Shown one piece after another: positions 18,638 to 26,414 of a stretch of DNA of 64,000 bases. Under the pieces are notes generated by a model, which had not been told where the DNA came from, searched no databases, and saw nothing but the letters and a program-made list of their open reading frames with translations. Each line of letters starts with the position of its first letter. The stretch's first letter is position 1. Made by a program: the position numbers and the translations under genes. This DNA comes from an uncultured Paracoccaceae bacterium (GTDB lineage: Bacteria > Pseudomonadota > Alphaproteobacteria > Rhodobacterales > Rhodobacteraceae): the NCBI GenBank assembly GCA_947489705.1, contig CANLEQ010000019.1, forward strand, positions 1 to 64,000. Direction: 5' to 3'.

Positions 18638-18666
18638 ATGTCAGTCAAACGGCGTCTTTCGGACGC

Positions 18667-19410
18667 TTATTCCCGGTTGCCCATGAAGCTCAGCAGGAAC
18701 ATGAAGAGGTTGATGAAGTCGAGATAGAGGTGCAGCGCACCCATGATCGCCGATTTCTGCAGCCATTCGTCGTTCATCGAACGTGCATGCTGGATGTACT
18801 CGGTTTTGATCCGCTGCGTGTCGTAGGCCGTCAGGCCCGCGAAGATCAGCACGCCGAGCGCAGAGATCGCGAACATGATCGCGGGCGACGCCAGGAAGAT
18901 GTTGACGATCGAGGCTACGATCAGGCCGATGACGCCCATGATGAGGAAGCTTCCCCACCCGGAGATGTCCTTCTTGGTCGTGTAGCCCCAGAGCGACAGA
19001 CCGGCGAAGGCGACAGCCGTCACGAGGAACGTCTGAACGATCGAGAAGCCGGTGTAGATCAGGAAGATCGAGCTGATCGAAAGCCCCATCAGCGCGGCAA
19101 ACGTGTAGAAAAAGAGCTGGGCACCCGAGGCGGAAATGCGGTTGATCATCGCTCCGAACGCGAAGACCATGATCAGAGGGGCGAACATGATCAGCCATTT
19201 CAACGGCGATGCGTAGATCGCCTGACCGAACTGCGTCAGTTGACCCGCATCGTTGACCGCAAGACCCGAAATGGCCCACGCGGCCAGAGCCGTGATCACC
19301 ATGCCCACGGACATCATGCCGTAGACCTTGTTCATGTGGGCGCGAAGACCCTGGTCGATCGCGCCGGACCGGACACCAGAGCCGGTGCGGATCGTCTGTT
19401 GTTCAGCCAT
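18667..19410 (-). CDS. Bax inhibitor-1/YccA family membrane protein
   Basis: A 247-aa protein with seven hydrophobic helices and the BI-1 family features: a short charged N-terminus, the helix AISALGVLIFAGLTAYDTQR (family landmark near the sixth helix, with the conserved Tyr-Asp-Thr-Gln), and a C-terminal segment LYLDFINLFMFLL. Bacterial members act as pH- or Ca2+-sensitive leak pathways or help FtsH-dependent turnover of membrane proteins. A strong ribosome site (GGAGGCGAT) precedes the ATG at 19410. It lies downstream of the DUF1127 gene on the same strand, 118 nt apart. Confidence 0.93.
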   Translation of the reverse strand: MAEQQTIRTGSGVRSGAIDQGLRAHMNKVYGMMSVGMVITALAAWAISGLAVNDAGQLTQFGQAIYASPLKWLIMFAPLIMVFAFGAMINRISASGAQLFFYTFAALMGLSISSIFLIYTGFSIVQTFLVTAVAFAGLSLWGYTTKKDISGWGSFLIMGVIGLIVASIVNIFLASPAIMFAISALGVLIFAGLTAYDTQRIKTEYIQHARSMNDEWLQKSAIMGALHLYLDFINLFMFLLSFMGNRE

Positions 19411-19528
19411 ATATCGCCTCCAAGCGGTATCTAAACCGGGCCGTCATCGCGGCCCTTACACGCAATATATTTGGGTTCTGCGCCCGTCATTCAAGACTAT
19501 TGCGCGCTTGCGCTCGGAAATTTGCACA

Positions 19529-19738
19529 TCAGCCATACCAGTGCCGCGGCGCGTCCCAAGACATTCTGGCCGCCTCTGCCCGCGCTTCTTTGGCACTCAC
19601 GCCGATGTCCAGCAAACGCGCATCGAGTTGCCCAAGATCCCGGCGTTGCCGGGCCAAGGCACGCATCTCCGATAGCCGTTCCCAGAAAGGCCGGCGAGGG
19701 TGCCGATCCGCTGCGGGGTGTTCGAGGGTCATAGCCAT
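19529..19738 (-). CDS. DUF1127 domain small protein
   Basis: A 69-aa arginine-rich protein whose second half matches the DUF1127 pattern (RRDLGQLDARLLDIGVS, then an Ala-rich helix). In Rhodobacter and Agrobacterium such small proteins bind RNA and affect sRNA maturation or phosphate uptake; a similar role is possible here. The start at 19738 is set by the strong AAAGGAGAT ribosome site; the frame remains open upstream but lacks a better start. It diverges from the LysR gene across 102 bp. Confidence 0.85.
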   Translation of the reverse strand: MAMTLEHPAADRHPRRPFWERLSEMRALARQRRDLGQLDARLLDIGVSAKEARAEAARMSWDAPRHWYG

Positions 19739-19840
19739 GGCGCAATCTCCTTTGTGATATGTCTCGTCGATAGGATCATGATTGCGAATATGATTGGCGG
19801 CGGTATATGTTGGAAACGAATGTTCTTGACGAAATCCATC

Positions 19841-20734
19841 ATGGATACTGATATGGCCAGAAATCTTGACCTGACTGCCCTGCGTTCTTTCGTGACTGTG
19901 GCGGAAGTGGGCGGCGTCACCCGCGCCGCGGGGCACCTGCACCTCACACAATCCGCCGTCTCGATGCAGCTCAAGCGGCTCGAGGATTCGCTGGGACTGT
20001 CGCTCATCGACCGGTCAGCGCGCACGGTGCAACTGACGCCGACGGGCGAGCAATTGCTGTCCTATGCGCGGCGGATGCTGGTGCTCAACGACGAGGCCGT
20101 CGCCCGGCTTACCGACGACGGGTACGAGGGCGAGATCGTGCTGGGCGTGCCGCACGACATCCTCTATCCGGCCATTCCGCCGTCACTCGCAGGCTTCGCC
20201 AAGCTCTATCCACGGCTTCGCGTGCGGCTCCTGTCGCTGCCGACGCGCACGTTGAAGACCATGTTCGCGCGCGGCGAATGTGACGCGATCCTGACGACCG
20301 AGGAAACCATGGGCGAGAGGGGCGAAACGCTGCTGACGCTGCCACTGGTCTGGGCCGGGGCGAGCGGCGGCAGCGCGTATCGCAATCGGCCTCTGCCCTT
20401 TGCCTTCTGCCGCAACTGCATCTTCAGCCCGATCGCTCGTCAGATGCTCGACGCCGCGGGCATCGAGTGGGTCTCGGTGGTGGACGCCGCTTCGGACCGG
20501 GCCTCCGAGGTGGCGGTGATGGCCGATCTCGCGGTCTACGTGATCCTCGACCAGACGCTTCCGCAAGGCGTGTCGCGGATCCCCTCCGGCGCGGACCTTC
20601 CGGCATTGCCGGACCAGAACATCAATCTCTACCGCTCCTCCGCCATGCGGCCGGATGTTTCCGATGCCCTCGCGGTGATCCTGCGCGACAATTACGCACG
20701 CCTGACCGCCCCGAGCCGTCTCGCCGCGGAATGA
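19841..20734 (+). CDS. LysR family transcriptional regulator
   Basis: A 297-aa regulator with an N-terminal winged helix-turn-helix (LTALRSFVTVAEVGGVTRAA… LTQSAVSMQLKRLE, about residues 8–60) and a C-terminal LysR effector-binding domain. Candidate starts are ATG 19841 and ATG 19853; 19841 is used here because no ribosome site separates them clearly. It diverges from the DUF1127/Bax-inhibitor pair and converges with the quinone oxidoreductase gene (15 nt between stops). Effector and targets are unknown; LysR proteins often control the divergent neighbour. Confidence 0.88.
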   Translation: MDTDMARNLDLTALRSFVTVAEVGGVTRAAGHLHLTQSAVSMQLKRLEDSLGLSLIDRSARTVQLTPTGEQLLSYARRMLVLNDEAVARLTDDGYEGEIVLGVPHDILYPAIPPSLAGFAKLYPRLRVRLLSLPTRTLKTMFARGECDAILTTEETMGERGETLLTLPLVWAGASGGSAYRNRPLPFAFCRNCIFSPIARQMLDAAGIEWVSVVDAASDRASEVAVMADLAVYVILDQTLPQGVSRIPSGADLPALPDQNINLYRSSAMRPDVSDALAVILRDNYARLTAPSRLAAE

Positions 20735-20749
20735 GCCGATCTGCCGCGA

Positions 20750-21712
20750 TCAATTCATCGTGATCACAACTTTACCGGTTGAGGTGCGATTTCGCAGCAG
20801 GTCGAACCCCTCAGCGGTCCGTTCGAGCGGCAGACGATGGCTGATATGGGGCGAAATACGTCCTTCGGTATACCAACTGAAAAGCGTTCGGAGCGAGCTT
20901 CTCACGCGCTCGGGCGCGAAGCTCATGTAGCCACCCCAGTAGAAGCCGAGAAGGCTGGTATTCTTCACCAGAAGGTGGTTCGCGGGGTGGCTCGGGACGT
21001 TTCCGCTCGCAAAGCCGACCACGATCACACGCGCTTCGGGTCGGAGCGCGCGCATCGCCGCGCGCGCGGGGTCGCCTCCGACCGGATCGAAGACCACGTC
21101 CGCGCCGCCCAACCGCTTCAGTGTATCCCGCAAATCGTCCCTGTCGCTGTCGATCAGGTGATCGGCTCCCGCCGCCCGCGCCACGGCGAGCTTTTGCGCG
21201 CCTCGCGCGACGGCGACGATTTCGGCCCCCATGAGCTTGCCGATCTCGATTGCCGTGAGGCCCACGCCGCCCGAGGCGCCCAGAACCACGAGGCGTTCCC
21301 CCGGGGCCAACTGCGCCCGGTGCGCCAATGCCAGATGCGACGTCCCGTAGGCGACCTGAAAGGCGGCGGCATGGTAGAACGGCATGCCCTCGGGCAGGAT
21401 CGTCGCGCGGGTCGCATCGAAAACGCCCCATTCCGCAAGGCCGCCATGTCCCGAGAAGACCGCCACGCGGGTGCCCGATTCGAACCCCCGCACGTCTTCG
21501 CCGATCGCATCGACGGTCCCGGCAAGCTCCATTCCGGGAGTGAAGGGGAGGGCGGGCAGTTCCTGATAGGTTCCCTTCGCCATCAGGAGGTCCGCGAAGT
21601 TCAGGGCGCTCGCGGCGATCCGGACGCGGATCTGGCCGGGGCCCGGCTCCGGGCGCGGACAATCCTCGAGCGAGGGCGGACGGGTATGGTCGGTGATCCT
21701 GAACGCGCGCAT
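20750..21712 (-). CDS. NADPH:quinone oxidoreductase family protein (zinc-free MDR)
   Basis: A 320-aa medium-chain dehydrogenase/reductase of the quinone oxidoreductase type. It has the GroES-like N-terminal half (PGMELAGTVDAIGEDV near residues 58–75) and a Rossmann fold motif VVLGASGGVGLTAIEIGK in the middle. Structural zinc cysteines are absent, as expected for the quinone-reductase branch. It probably reduces quinones or activated alkenes with NADPH. It diverges from the XRE regulator gene over 168 bp. Confidence 0.88.
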   Translation of the reverse strand: MRAFRITDHTRPPSLEDCPRPEPGPGQIRVRIAASALNFADLLMAKGTYQELPALPFTPGMELAGTVDAIGEDVRGFESGTRVAVFSGHGGLAEWGVFDATRATILPEGMPFYHAAAFQVAYGTSHLALAHRAQLAPGERLVVLGASGGVGLTAIEIGKLMGAEIVAVARGAQKLAVARAAGADHLIDSDRDDLRDTLKRLGGADVVFDPVGGDPARAAMRALRPEARVIVVGFASGNVPSHPANHLLVKNTSLLGFYWGGYMSFAPERVRSSLRTLFSWYTEGRISPHISHRLPLERTAEGFDLLRNRTSTGKVVITMN

Positions 21713-21790
21713 AAGGGTGCCTTTCGTCTTTTGCAGGCCATGGTTAATCGATTTGGCCCCACAAAATCAGCGATTTTTGAAGGTGGAATA

Positions 21791-21845
21791 TGGTATAATC
21801 GTCCTACCTGTCCAATTGGTCAGGTTGCGCGACAGGTTGTTTTTG
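21791..21845 (+). promoter_or_regulatory. Extended -10 promoter and dyads before the XRE regulator gene
   Basis: A perfect extended -10 TGGTATAAT lies at 21791–21799 without a clear -35 box. Just downstream are overlapping inverted repeats: ACCTG/CAGGT, and the longer ACCTGTC … GACAGGT. The dyads sit where a repressor would block clearance, so they are candidate operators, perhaps for autoregulation by the XRE protein. Confidence 0.55.
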
Positions 21846-21880
21846 CTGCATCTCCTTCAACCATAGTGAGATAGGTGGTA

Positions 21881-22264
21881 ATGAATATGAAGCATCCAGT
21901 GGATGTCCATGTCGGCAAACGCGTTCGTCAAAGACGCTGGATGTTGAACATGACTCAACAGCAATTGGCCGAAAAGGTCGGGATCAAGTTTCAACAGATC
22001 CAGAAATACGAGACGGGCATGAACCGCGTCAGCGCGTCCCGCCTTTGGGACATTGCCGATGCGCTGGAAGTTCCGGTCGCGTTTTTCTTCGAGGGATTGA
22101 CCGAGGACGACGCGGATCCGGATGCGGCGAAAGGCGAACGCCAACGCGCCGACATCCTGTCGGACAAGGAGGCTCTGGAACTCGTCCGGTCTTATTACGC
22201 GATTCCGGAAAATCAGCGTCGACGCCTTTTCGAATTGGCCCGCGTCCTGAGCGACGTCGCCTGA
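21881..22264 (+). CDS. XRE family helix-turn-helix regulator
   Basis: A 127-aa protein with an N-terminal Cro/C1-type HTH (about residues 10–68: VGKRVRQRRWMLNMTQQQLAEKVG is the first part, then QQIQKYETGMNRVSASRLWDIA) and a helical C-terminal tail of about 50 residues. Similar short XRE proteins occur throughout Rhodobacterales, often in more than one copy; targets are not known. Possible starts are GTG 21875, ATG 21881 and ATG 21887; the one used has AGGTGG nearby. The region upstream is AT-rich compared with its neighbours and carries candidate operators. Confidence 0.88.
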   Translation: MNMKHPVDVHVGKRVRQRRWMLNMTQQQLAEKVGIKFQQIQKYETGMNRVSASRLWDIADALEVPVAFFFEGLTEDDADPDAAKGERQRADILSDKEALELVRSYYAIPENQRRRLFELARVLSDVA

Positions 22265-22328
22265 AAGGCGCCTTGACTGCTGATGCCTTCGAAGGATAGC
22301 GCCGGGGGATATATCCTCCGGAGCCGCG

Positions 22329-23135
22329 ATGCCCACGCTTTCCGCCCCCCTTCTGAATGATCTTCGCGACACGGCAATGGCTCTGGCCGATGCCGCGCGA
22401 CCCCAGACCTTGCGCCATTTCCGTCAGGCGTCCCTTGCGGCCGACAACAAGCGCGACGTCGGCTTCGACCCCGTTACCGAGGGGGATCGCGGGGCCGAAC
22501 GCGCCATGCGTGACGTACTCGCCCGGCGCCGCCCCGATGACGGCATCACCGGCGAGGAATACGGCTCCAGCCAGGGACGTTCCGGCCTCACATGGGTTCT
22601 CGACCCGATCGACGGCACGCGGGCCTACCTTGCGGGGGCGACCAGCTGGGGCGTCCTCGCTGCCGTAGGTGACGAGGACGGTCCGATCCTGGGCCTGATC
22701 GACCAGCCCTATTTGGAAGAGCGTTTCTACGGCGGCCCCGACGGCGCGTGGCTCGAAACCCGGACCGGCCGGCGCGCGCTCGGAACGCGGTCGACCGCGA
22801 CGCTGGATCGGGCCATTCTCTGCACCACATTTCCCGAGATCGGAACGCCCGACGAACGCAAGGCTTTCGAGAGTGTGCGCGACCGGGTCATGCTGACCCG
22901 ATACGGCCTCGACTGCTATGCCTACGCGCTTCTCGCTCTGGGGCAGATCGACCTTGTGATCGAAGCGGGGCTCAACGCCTATGACATTCAGGGACCGATG
23001 GCCCTCGTGCAGGCGGCAGGGGGGATCGTGACAGATTGGCAGGGCGGGCCGGCGCATCGCGGCGGTCAGGTGATCGCGGCGGCGAATGCCGAACTGCACG
23101 CCCTGGCCCTCGAACTGTTGGGCTCGCCTGGGTGA
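22329..23135 (+). CDS. hisN: Inositol monophosphatase family protein, probable histidinol-phosphatase
   Basis: A 268-aa Mg2+-dependent phosphatase of the IMPase fold. The metal-binding Glu is in GEEYGSS (about residue 78), the signature WVLDPIDGTRAYLAGATSWG covers about 90–108, and the second signature contains AYDIQGPMALVQAAGG. Alphaproteobacteria commonly use this type (HisN) to dephosphorylate histidinol phosphate; a general inositol-phosphate role cannot be excluded. Its TGA overlaps the GTG of the following deaminase gene (GTGA). Confidence 0.85.
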   Translation: MPTLSAPLLNDLRDTAMALADAARPQTLRHFRQASLAADNKRDVGFDPVTEGDRGAERAMRDVLARRRPDDGITGEEYGSSQGRSGLTWVLDPIDGTRAYLAGATSWGVLAAVGDEDGPILGLIDQPYLEERFYGGPDGAWLETRTGRRALGTRSTATLDRAILCTTFPEIGTPDERKAFESVRDRVMLTRYGLDCYAYALLALGQIDLVIEAGLNAYDIQGPMALVQAAGGIVTDWQGGPAHRGGQVIAAANAELHALALELLGSPG

Positions 23136-24484
23136 GCGGGCATTGCCTGATCCGCAACGCCGACCTCGTCGTGACGATGGACGATGCGGGATCGGAGCAT
23201 CCCGCCACCGACCTGCGCCTTCGGGATGGCGTGATCGCGGAAATCGGACGGAATCTGCCGCCGGAGGGGGCCGAGATCGTGGATGCACGCGGTTGTCTCG
23301 TGACGCCGGGGCTCGTCAACACCCACCATCACCTTTTCCAGACGATGACGCGGGCGGTGCCGGGGGCGCAGGATGCCGCCCTCTTCGGCTGGCTCAAGAC
23401 CCTCTATCCGATCTGGGCGCGGATGGGGCCCGAGCATATGCGCGTCTCGGCGCTGGCGGGGCTCGCCGAACTGGCGCTTTCGGGGTGCACGCTCAGCTCC
23501 GATCATCTCTATCTTTTCCCGAACGGCGCTCGGCTCGACGACACGATCGACGCCGCGACCGAGATCGGGCTACGCTTTCACCCGACCCGCGGCGCGATGA
23601 GCATCGGCGAAAGCCGCGGCGGCCTGCCGCCCGATGCGCTCGTCGAGGACGAACGGGCGATCCTCGAGGATTGCATCCGCGTGATCGACGCACATCACGA
23701 TCCCGCCCCCGGCGCGATGGTGCGTGTGGGGGTGGCACCCTGTTCGCCGTTCTCTGTCAGCCGCGAGCTGATGCGCGACGCGGCGCTGCTTGCCCGCGAC
23801 AAGGGCGTGCGGCTCCATACCCATCTGGCCGAGAACGACGAGGACGTAGCCTACAGCCTCGCGACCTTCGGGTGCAGGCCGGGGCAATATGCCGAGGATC
23901 TCGGCTGGACCGGCGATGACGTGTGGCACGCGCATTGCGTGAAGCTCGACCGAGGTGAAATCGACCTGTTCGCGCACTCGCGGACGGGGGTGGCGCATTG
24001 CCCGTGCTCGAACTGCCGGCTCGCCTCGGGGATCGCGCCTGTCCGTGCCATGCTCGATGCGGGGATGCGCGTCGGTCTCGGCGTCGACGGATCGGCCAGC
24101 AACGACGCCGGCAATATCGTCGCCGAGGCGCGGCAGGCCATGCTTCTCCAGCGTGTCGCCTCAGGGCCGGAGGCGATGTCGTCACGCGCCGCGCTGAGGC
24201 TCGCCACGCGCGGCGGCGCCGAGGTGCTCGGCCGCCACGATTGCGGCCAGATCGCGACGGGCTTCCGCGCCGACATCGCCCTATGGGACATGGGCGGGAT
24301 CGAGGCGGCGGGGTCCTGGGATCCGGCGGCCCTGTTCCTGGCGGGCCCCACCAAGGTGCGCGATCTCTTCGTCGAGGGGCGGCGGATCGTGTCGCAGGGC
24401 CGGATCGTCACGATCGACCTCGACCGGCTGCTGTCGCGGCAACGCGCGCTCGCGGTCGCTCTCGCCGATCAAGTGCGACCTTAG
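23132..24484 (+). CDS. 8-oxoguanine deaminase
   Basis: A 450-aa amidohydrolase expected to convert 8-oxoguanine to urate by deamination. The N-terminal zinc motif NTHHHLFQT (about 66–74), the metal/catalytic motif LHTHLAEND (about 230), the CPCSNCRLASG segment and the zinc Asp in LGVDGSASNDAGN are all present in the order of the 8-oxoguanine deaminase / TrzA-like group. The CPCSN stretch is characteristic of that subgroup as I know it. The start GTG at 23132 is coupled to hisN by GTGA. A guanine deaminase lies about 3.4 kb further on. Confidence 0.87.
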   Translation: MSGHCLIRNADLVVTMDDAGSEHPATDLRLRDGVIAEIGRNLPPEGAEIVDARGCLVTPGLVNTHHHLFQTMTRAVPGAQDAALFGWLKTLYPIWARMGPEHMRVSALAGLAELALSGCTLSSDHLYLFPNGARLDDTIDAATEIGLRFHPTRGAMSIGESRGGLPPDALVEDERAILEDCIRVIDAHHDPAPGAMVRVGVAPCSPFSVSRELMRDAALLARDKGVRLHTHLAENDEDVAYSLATFGCRPGQYAEDLGWTGDDVWHAHCVKLDRGEIDLFAHSRTGVAHCPCSNCRLASGIAPVRAMLDAGMRVGLGVDGSASNDAGNIVAEARQAMLLQRVASGPEAMSSRAALRLATRGGAEVLGRHDCGQIATGFRADIALWDMGGIEAAGSWDPAALFLAGPTKVRDLFVEGRRIVSQGRIVTIDLDRLLSRQRALAVALADQVRP

Positions 24485-24548
24485 GTTGTGTTTTGACCTC
24501 CGCGCTCTCGCTGCTAGGCTGAAGCCGATCCAGGACAGGACTTGCCCC

Positions 24549-25004
24549 ATGCTCGCAAAAGCCGCGCTCTTCTCCAGCCTTGTCGCCTTGACCGGATGTG
24601 TTCCCGGGCCCGGCGGGGGCGGGGATGTCGCGACCGGACAGGCAATTCCTCCCGGAGGGCGCGGCATCAACGAATATCGCCGCGATGCGGGCATCGCGCC
24701 CGTCGCGCGGTCCTCCCGTCTCGACGCGGCGGCGCGGGTCCATGCGAACGACATGGCCCAACGCCGCTTCTTCGGCCATCGCGGTTCGGACGGATCGACC
24801 CATACCCGCCGGATCCGAGCACAGGGGTGCGGCGGTGGCGCCGAAAACCTCGCCGAAGGGCCCTACGATGCGAGGTCGGTGATGTCGGCCTGGATGGGAT
24901 CGCTCGGCCACCGCGCCAACATCCTGCGCCCCGCCGTCACGCATTACGGCCTCGCGAATGCGGGCAACAAATGGGTCCTGACGCTGTCGCGCAACTGCCC
25001 CTAG
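24549..25004 (+). CDS. CAP/SCP domain lipoprotein
   Basis: A 151-aa exported protein: signal peptide with lipobox LTGC (Cys17 predicted lipidated), a Gly/Pro-rich linker, then a short CAP (SCP/PR1-like) domain with INEYRRDAGIAP, FFGHRGSDG, GAENLAEGP and GHRANIL, all family landmarks. Bacterial CAP proteins are secreted or envelope-bound and of unknown activity. It follows the deaminase by 64 nt. Its TAG overlaps the end of the YmdB-like gene on the other strand by 4 nt. Confidence 0.88.
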   Translation: MLAKAALFSSLVALTGCVPGPGGGGDVATGQAIPPGGRGINEYRRDAGIAPVARSSRLDAAARVHANDMAQRRFFGHRGSDGSTHTRRIRAQGCGGGAENLAEGPYDARSVMSAWMGSLGHRANILRPAVTHYGLANAGNKWVLTLSRNCP

Positions 25005-25813
25005 GGTCCCGCGGGCTCCAGCCGTCCGCCCTCGCGCACCATGGCGATGCGCTTGGCGCGCCCCGTCGCGTCGTCGGTCTCGACGAATACGCCCGACAAT
25101 GTGGCCGCCGCGCGGGCGGGCTCGAACCGTTGCCGGGGCATGCCGGTGATGAACCGGTTCAAGGGTTCCGCCTTGTCCATGCCGATCACGCTGTCGTAAT
25201 CGCCGCACATGCCCGCATCGGTCAGGTAGGCGGTCCCCCGCGGCAGGATCTGCGCATCCGCAGTCGGCACATGGGTATGGGTTCCCGCGACGAGGGTGGC
25301 GCGCCCGTCGCAGAAATGCCCCATCGCCATCTTTTCCGAGGTTGCCTCGCAATGCATGTCGACGATCGAGGCCTGCACGGCACCGCCGAGGGGTGCATTG
25401 CGCAGGACGGGCTCGATCGCCGAGAACGGATCGTCGAAGGGCCGTTTCATGAAGACCTGTCCCAGCACCTGCGCCACCAGGACGCGGCGCCCGCCCGGGG
25501 CCTCGAACACGCGCGCGCCCTTGCCGGGTGCCGCCTTGGAAAAGTTCAGCGGCCGGATCACGCGCGGTTCGGACTCGACGAATTGCAGCATGTCGCGCTG
25601 GTCGAAGGCATGATCCCCCAGCGTCACGACATCGGCCCCGGCGGCGAGGATCGCCTGCGCGTGACCGGCCGAGAGCCCCGCCCCGTGGGTCGCGTTCTCG
25701 CCATTGACCACCACGAAATCGAGGCGCCACTCCGTGCGCAGTTTCGCCAGCCGTTCGGTGATCGCGGTGCGCCCGGATCGCCCCATGACGTCGCCTAGAA
25801 AGAGTATCCTCAT
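25001..25813 (-). CDS. TIGR00282 family metallophosphoesterase (YmdB-like)
   Basis: A 270-aa metallophosphoesterase of the YmdB group, whose characterised members hydrolyse cyclic nucleotides. Motifs in order: FLGDVMGRSGR (start), VNGENATHGAG (about 40–50), LGDHAFDQRD (about 69–78), and AGTHTHVPTAD (about 180). In many members the third motif reads GNH; here Asp replaces Asn, which may be normal in this lineage. It is the last gene of the mgtE–cycloligase–YmdB run, 40 nt after the cycloligase stop. Confidence 0.87.
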   Translation of the reverse strand: MRILFLGDVMGRSGRTAITERLAKLRTEWRLDFVVVNGENATHGAGLSAGHAQAILAAGADVVTLGDHAFDQRDMLQFVESEPRVIRPLNFSKAAPGKGARVFEAPGGRRVLVAQVLGQVFMKRPFDDPFSAIEPVLRNAPLGGAVQASIVDMHCEATSEKMAMGHFCDGRATLVAGTHTHVPTADAQILPRGTAYLTDAGMCGDYDSVIGMDKAEPLNRFITGMPRQRFEPARAAATLSGVFVETDDATGRAKRIAMVREGGRLEPAGP

Positions 25814-25853
25814 GGCGTAGCCCTAGGCTTGGCCGCGCGGCGAGGCAAGAGGC

Positions 25854-26414
25854 TCAGGGTTCCGGGGCAATGATGCCTCGCTCGGTCACCACGAGATCCA
25901 GCGGCTGGTCCGTCGACTCCAGCGGCAGGCGCGCGACCTGCTGCGCGGCGAAGGCGAAGCCGATCGCGATCGTGGGGCCCGCCGCGCGAAGCGCCTCGAG
26001 CGTCCGGTCGTAATAGCCTCCGCCGTACCCCACTCGCCCGCCATGCCGGTCGAAGGCCAGAAGCGGCACGATCAGGACTTCGGGCGTGATCCACCCGCCT
26101 TGGGCCGGGATATGCACACCGAAGGGCCCCTCGGTCATCTTGCAACCGGGGAGCCATTGCCGGAACCGCAACGGCCGCGCCGCTCCTTCCATGACCGGAA
26201 GGGCGACCGGACCGTGGCGCGCGGCCGCCCTCATCGCGGGCATGGGGTCGATCTCGGTCCGCATCGGGGCATAGCCCGCAATCGGCCGCCCCAGATGCGC
26301 CTCGAGCGCGACGGCCAGATGCGCGGCGTGATCCGCGCCAGCCTCGGCATGGGCGATTGCGCGCGCCGCCACTGCCCGCCGGCGAAGTTCGGACTTCGAT
26401 GCCTCCTGCGTCAA
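25854..26414 (-). CDS. 5-formyltetrahydrofolate cyclo-ligase
   Basis: A 186-aa enzyme that converts 5-formyl-THF to 5,10-methenyl-THF with ATP, returning stored folate to the one-carbon pool. The C-terminal signature VGYGGGYYDRTL is clear, and PLLAFDRHGGRVG precedes it. No ATG precedes the conserved start; the TTG at 26414 fits homologue length and overlaps the mgtE stop as TTGA. An internal GTG at residue 15 is the alternative. Folate partners elsewhere in the window are gcvT, folK and fmt. Confidence 0.88.
   Translation of the reverse strand: MTQEASKSELRRRAVAARAIAHAEAGADHAAHLAVALEAHLGRPIAGYAPMRTEIDPMPAMRAAARHGPVALPVMEGAARPLRFRQWLPGCKMTEGPFGVHIPAQGGWITPEVLIVPLLAFDRHGGRVGYGGGYYDRTLEALRAAGPTIAIGFAFAAQQVARLPLESTDQPLDLVVTERGIIAPEP

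Noticed and set aside
19826-19856. TTGACG-17-TGATAT as a promoter for the LysR gene
   Set aside because: The start site would fall past both candidate start codons, so it cannot serve the gene as annotated.
25814-26410. A 6S RNA gene next to the 5-formyl-THF cycloligase, as in many proteobacteria
   Set aside because: Only 40 nt separate the cycloligase and YmdB-like genes, and the other side overlaps mgtE; no room or signature for 6S RNA.
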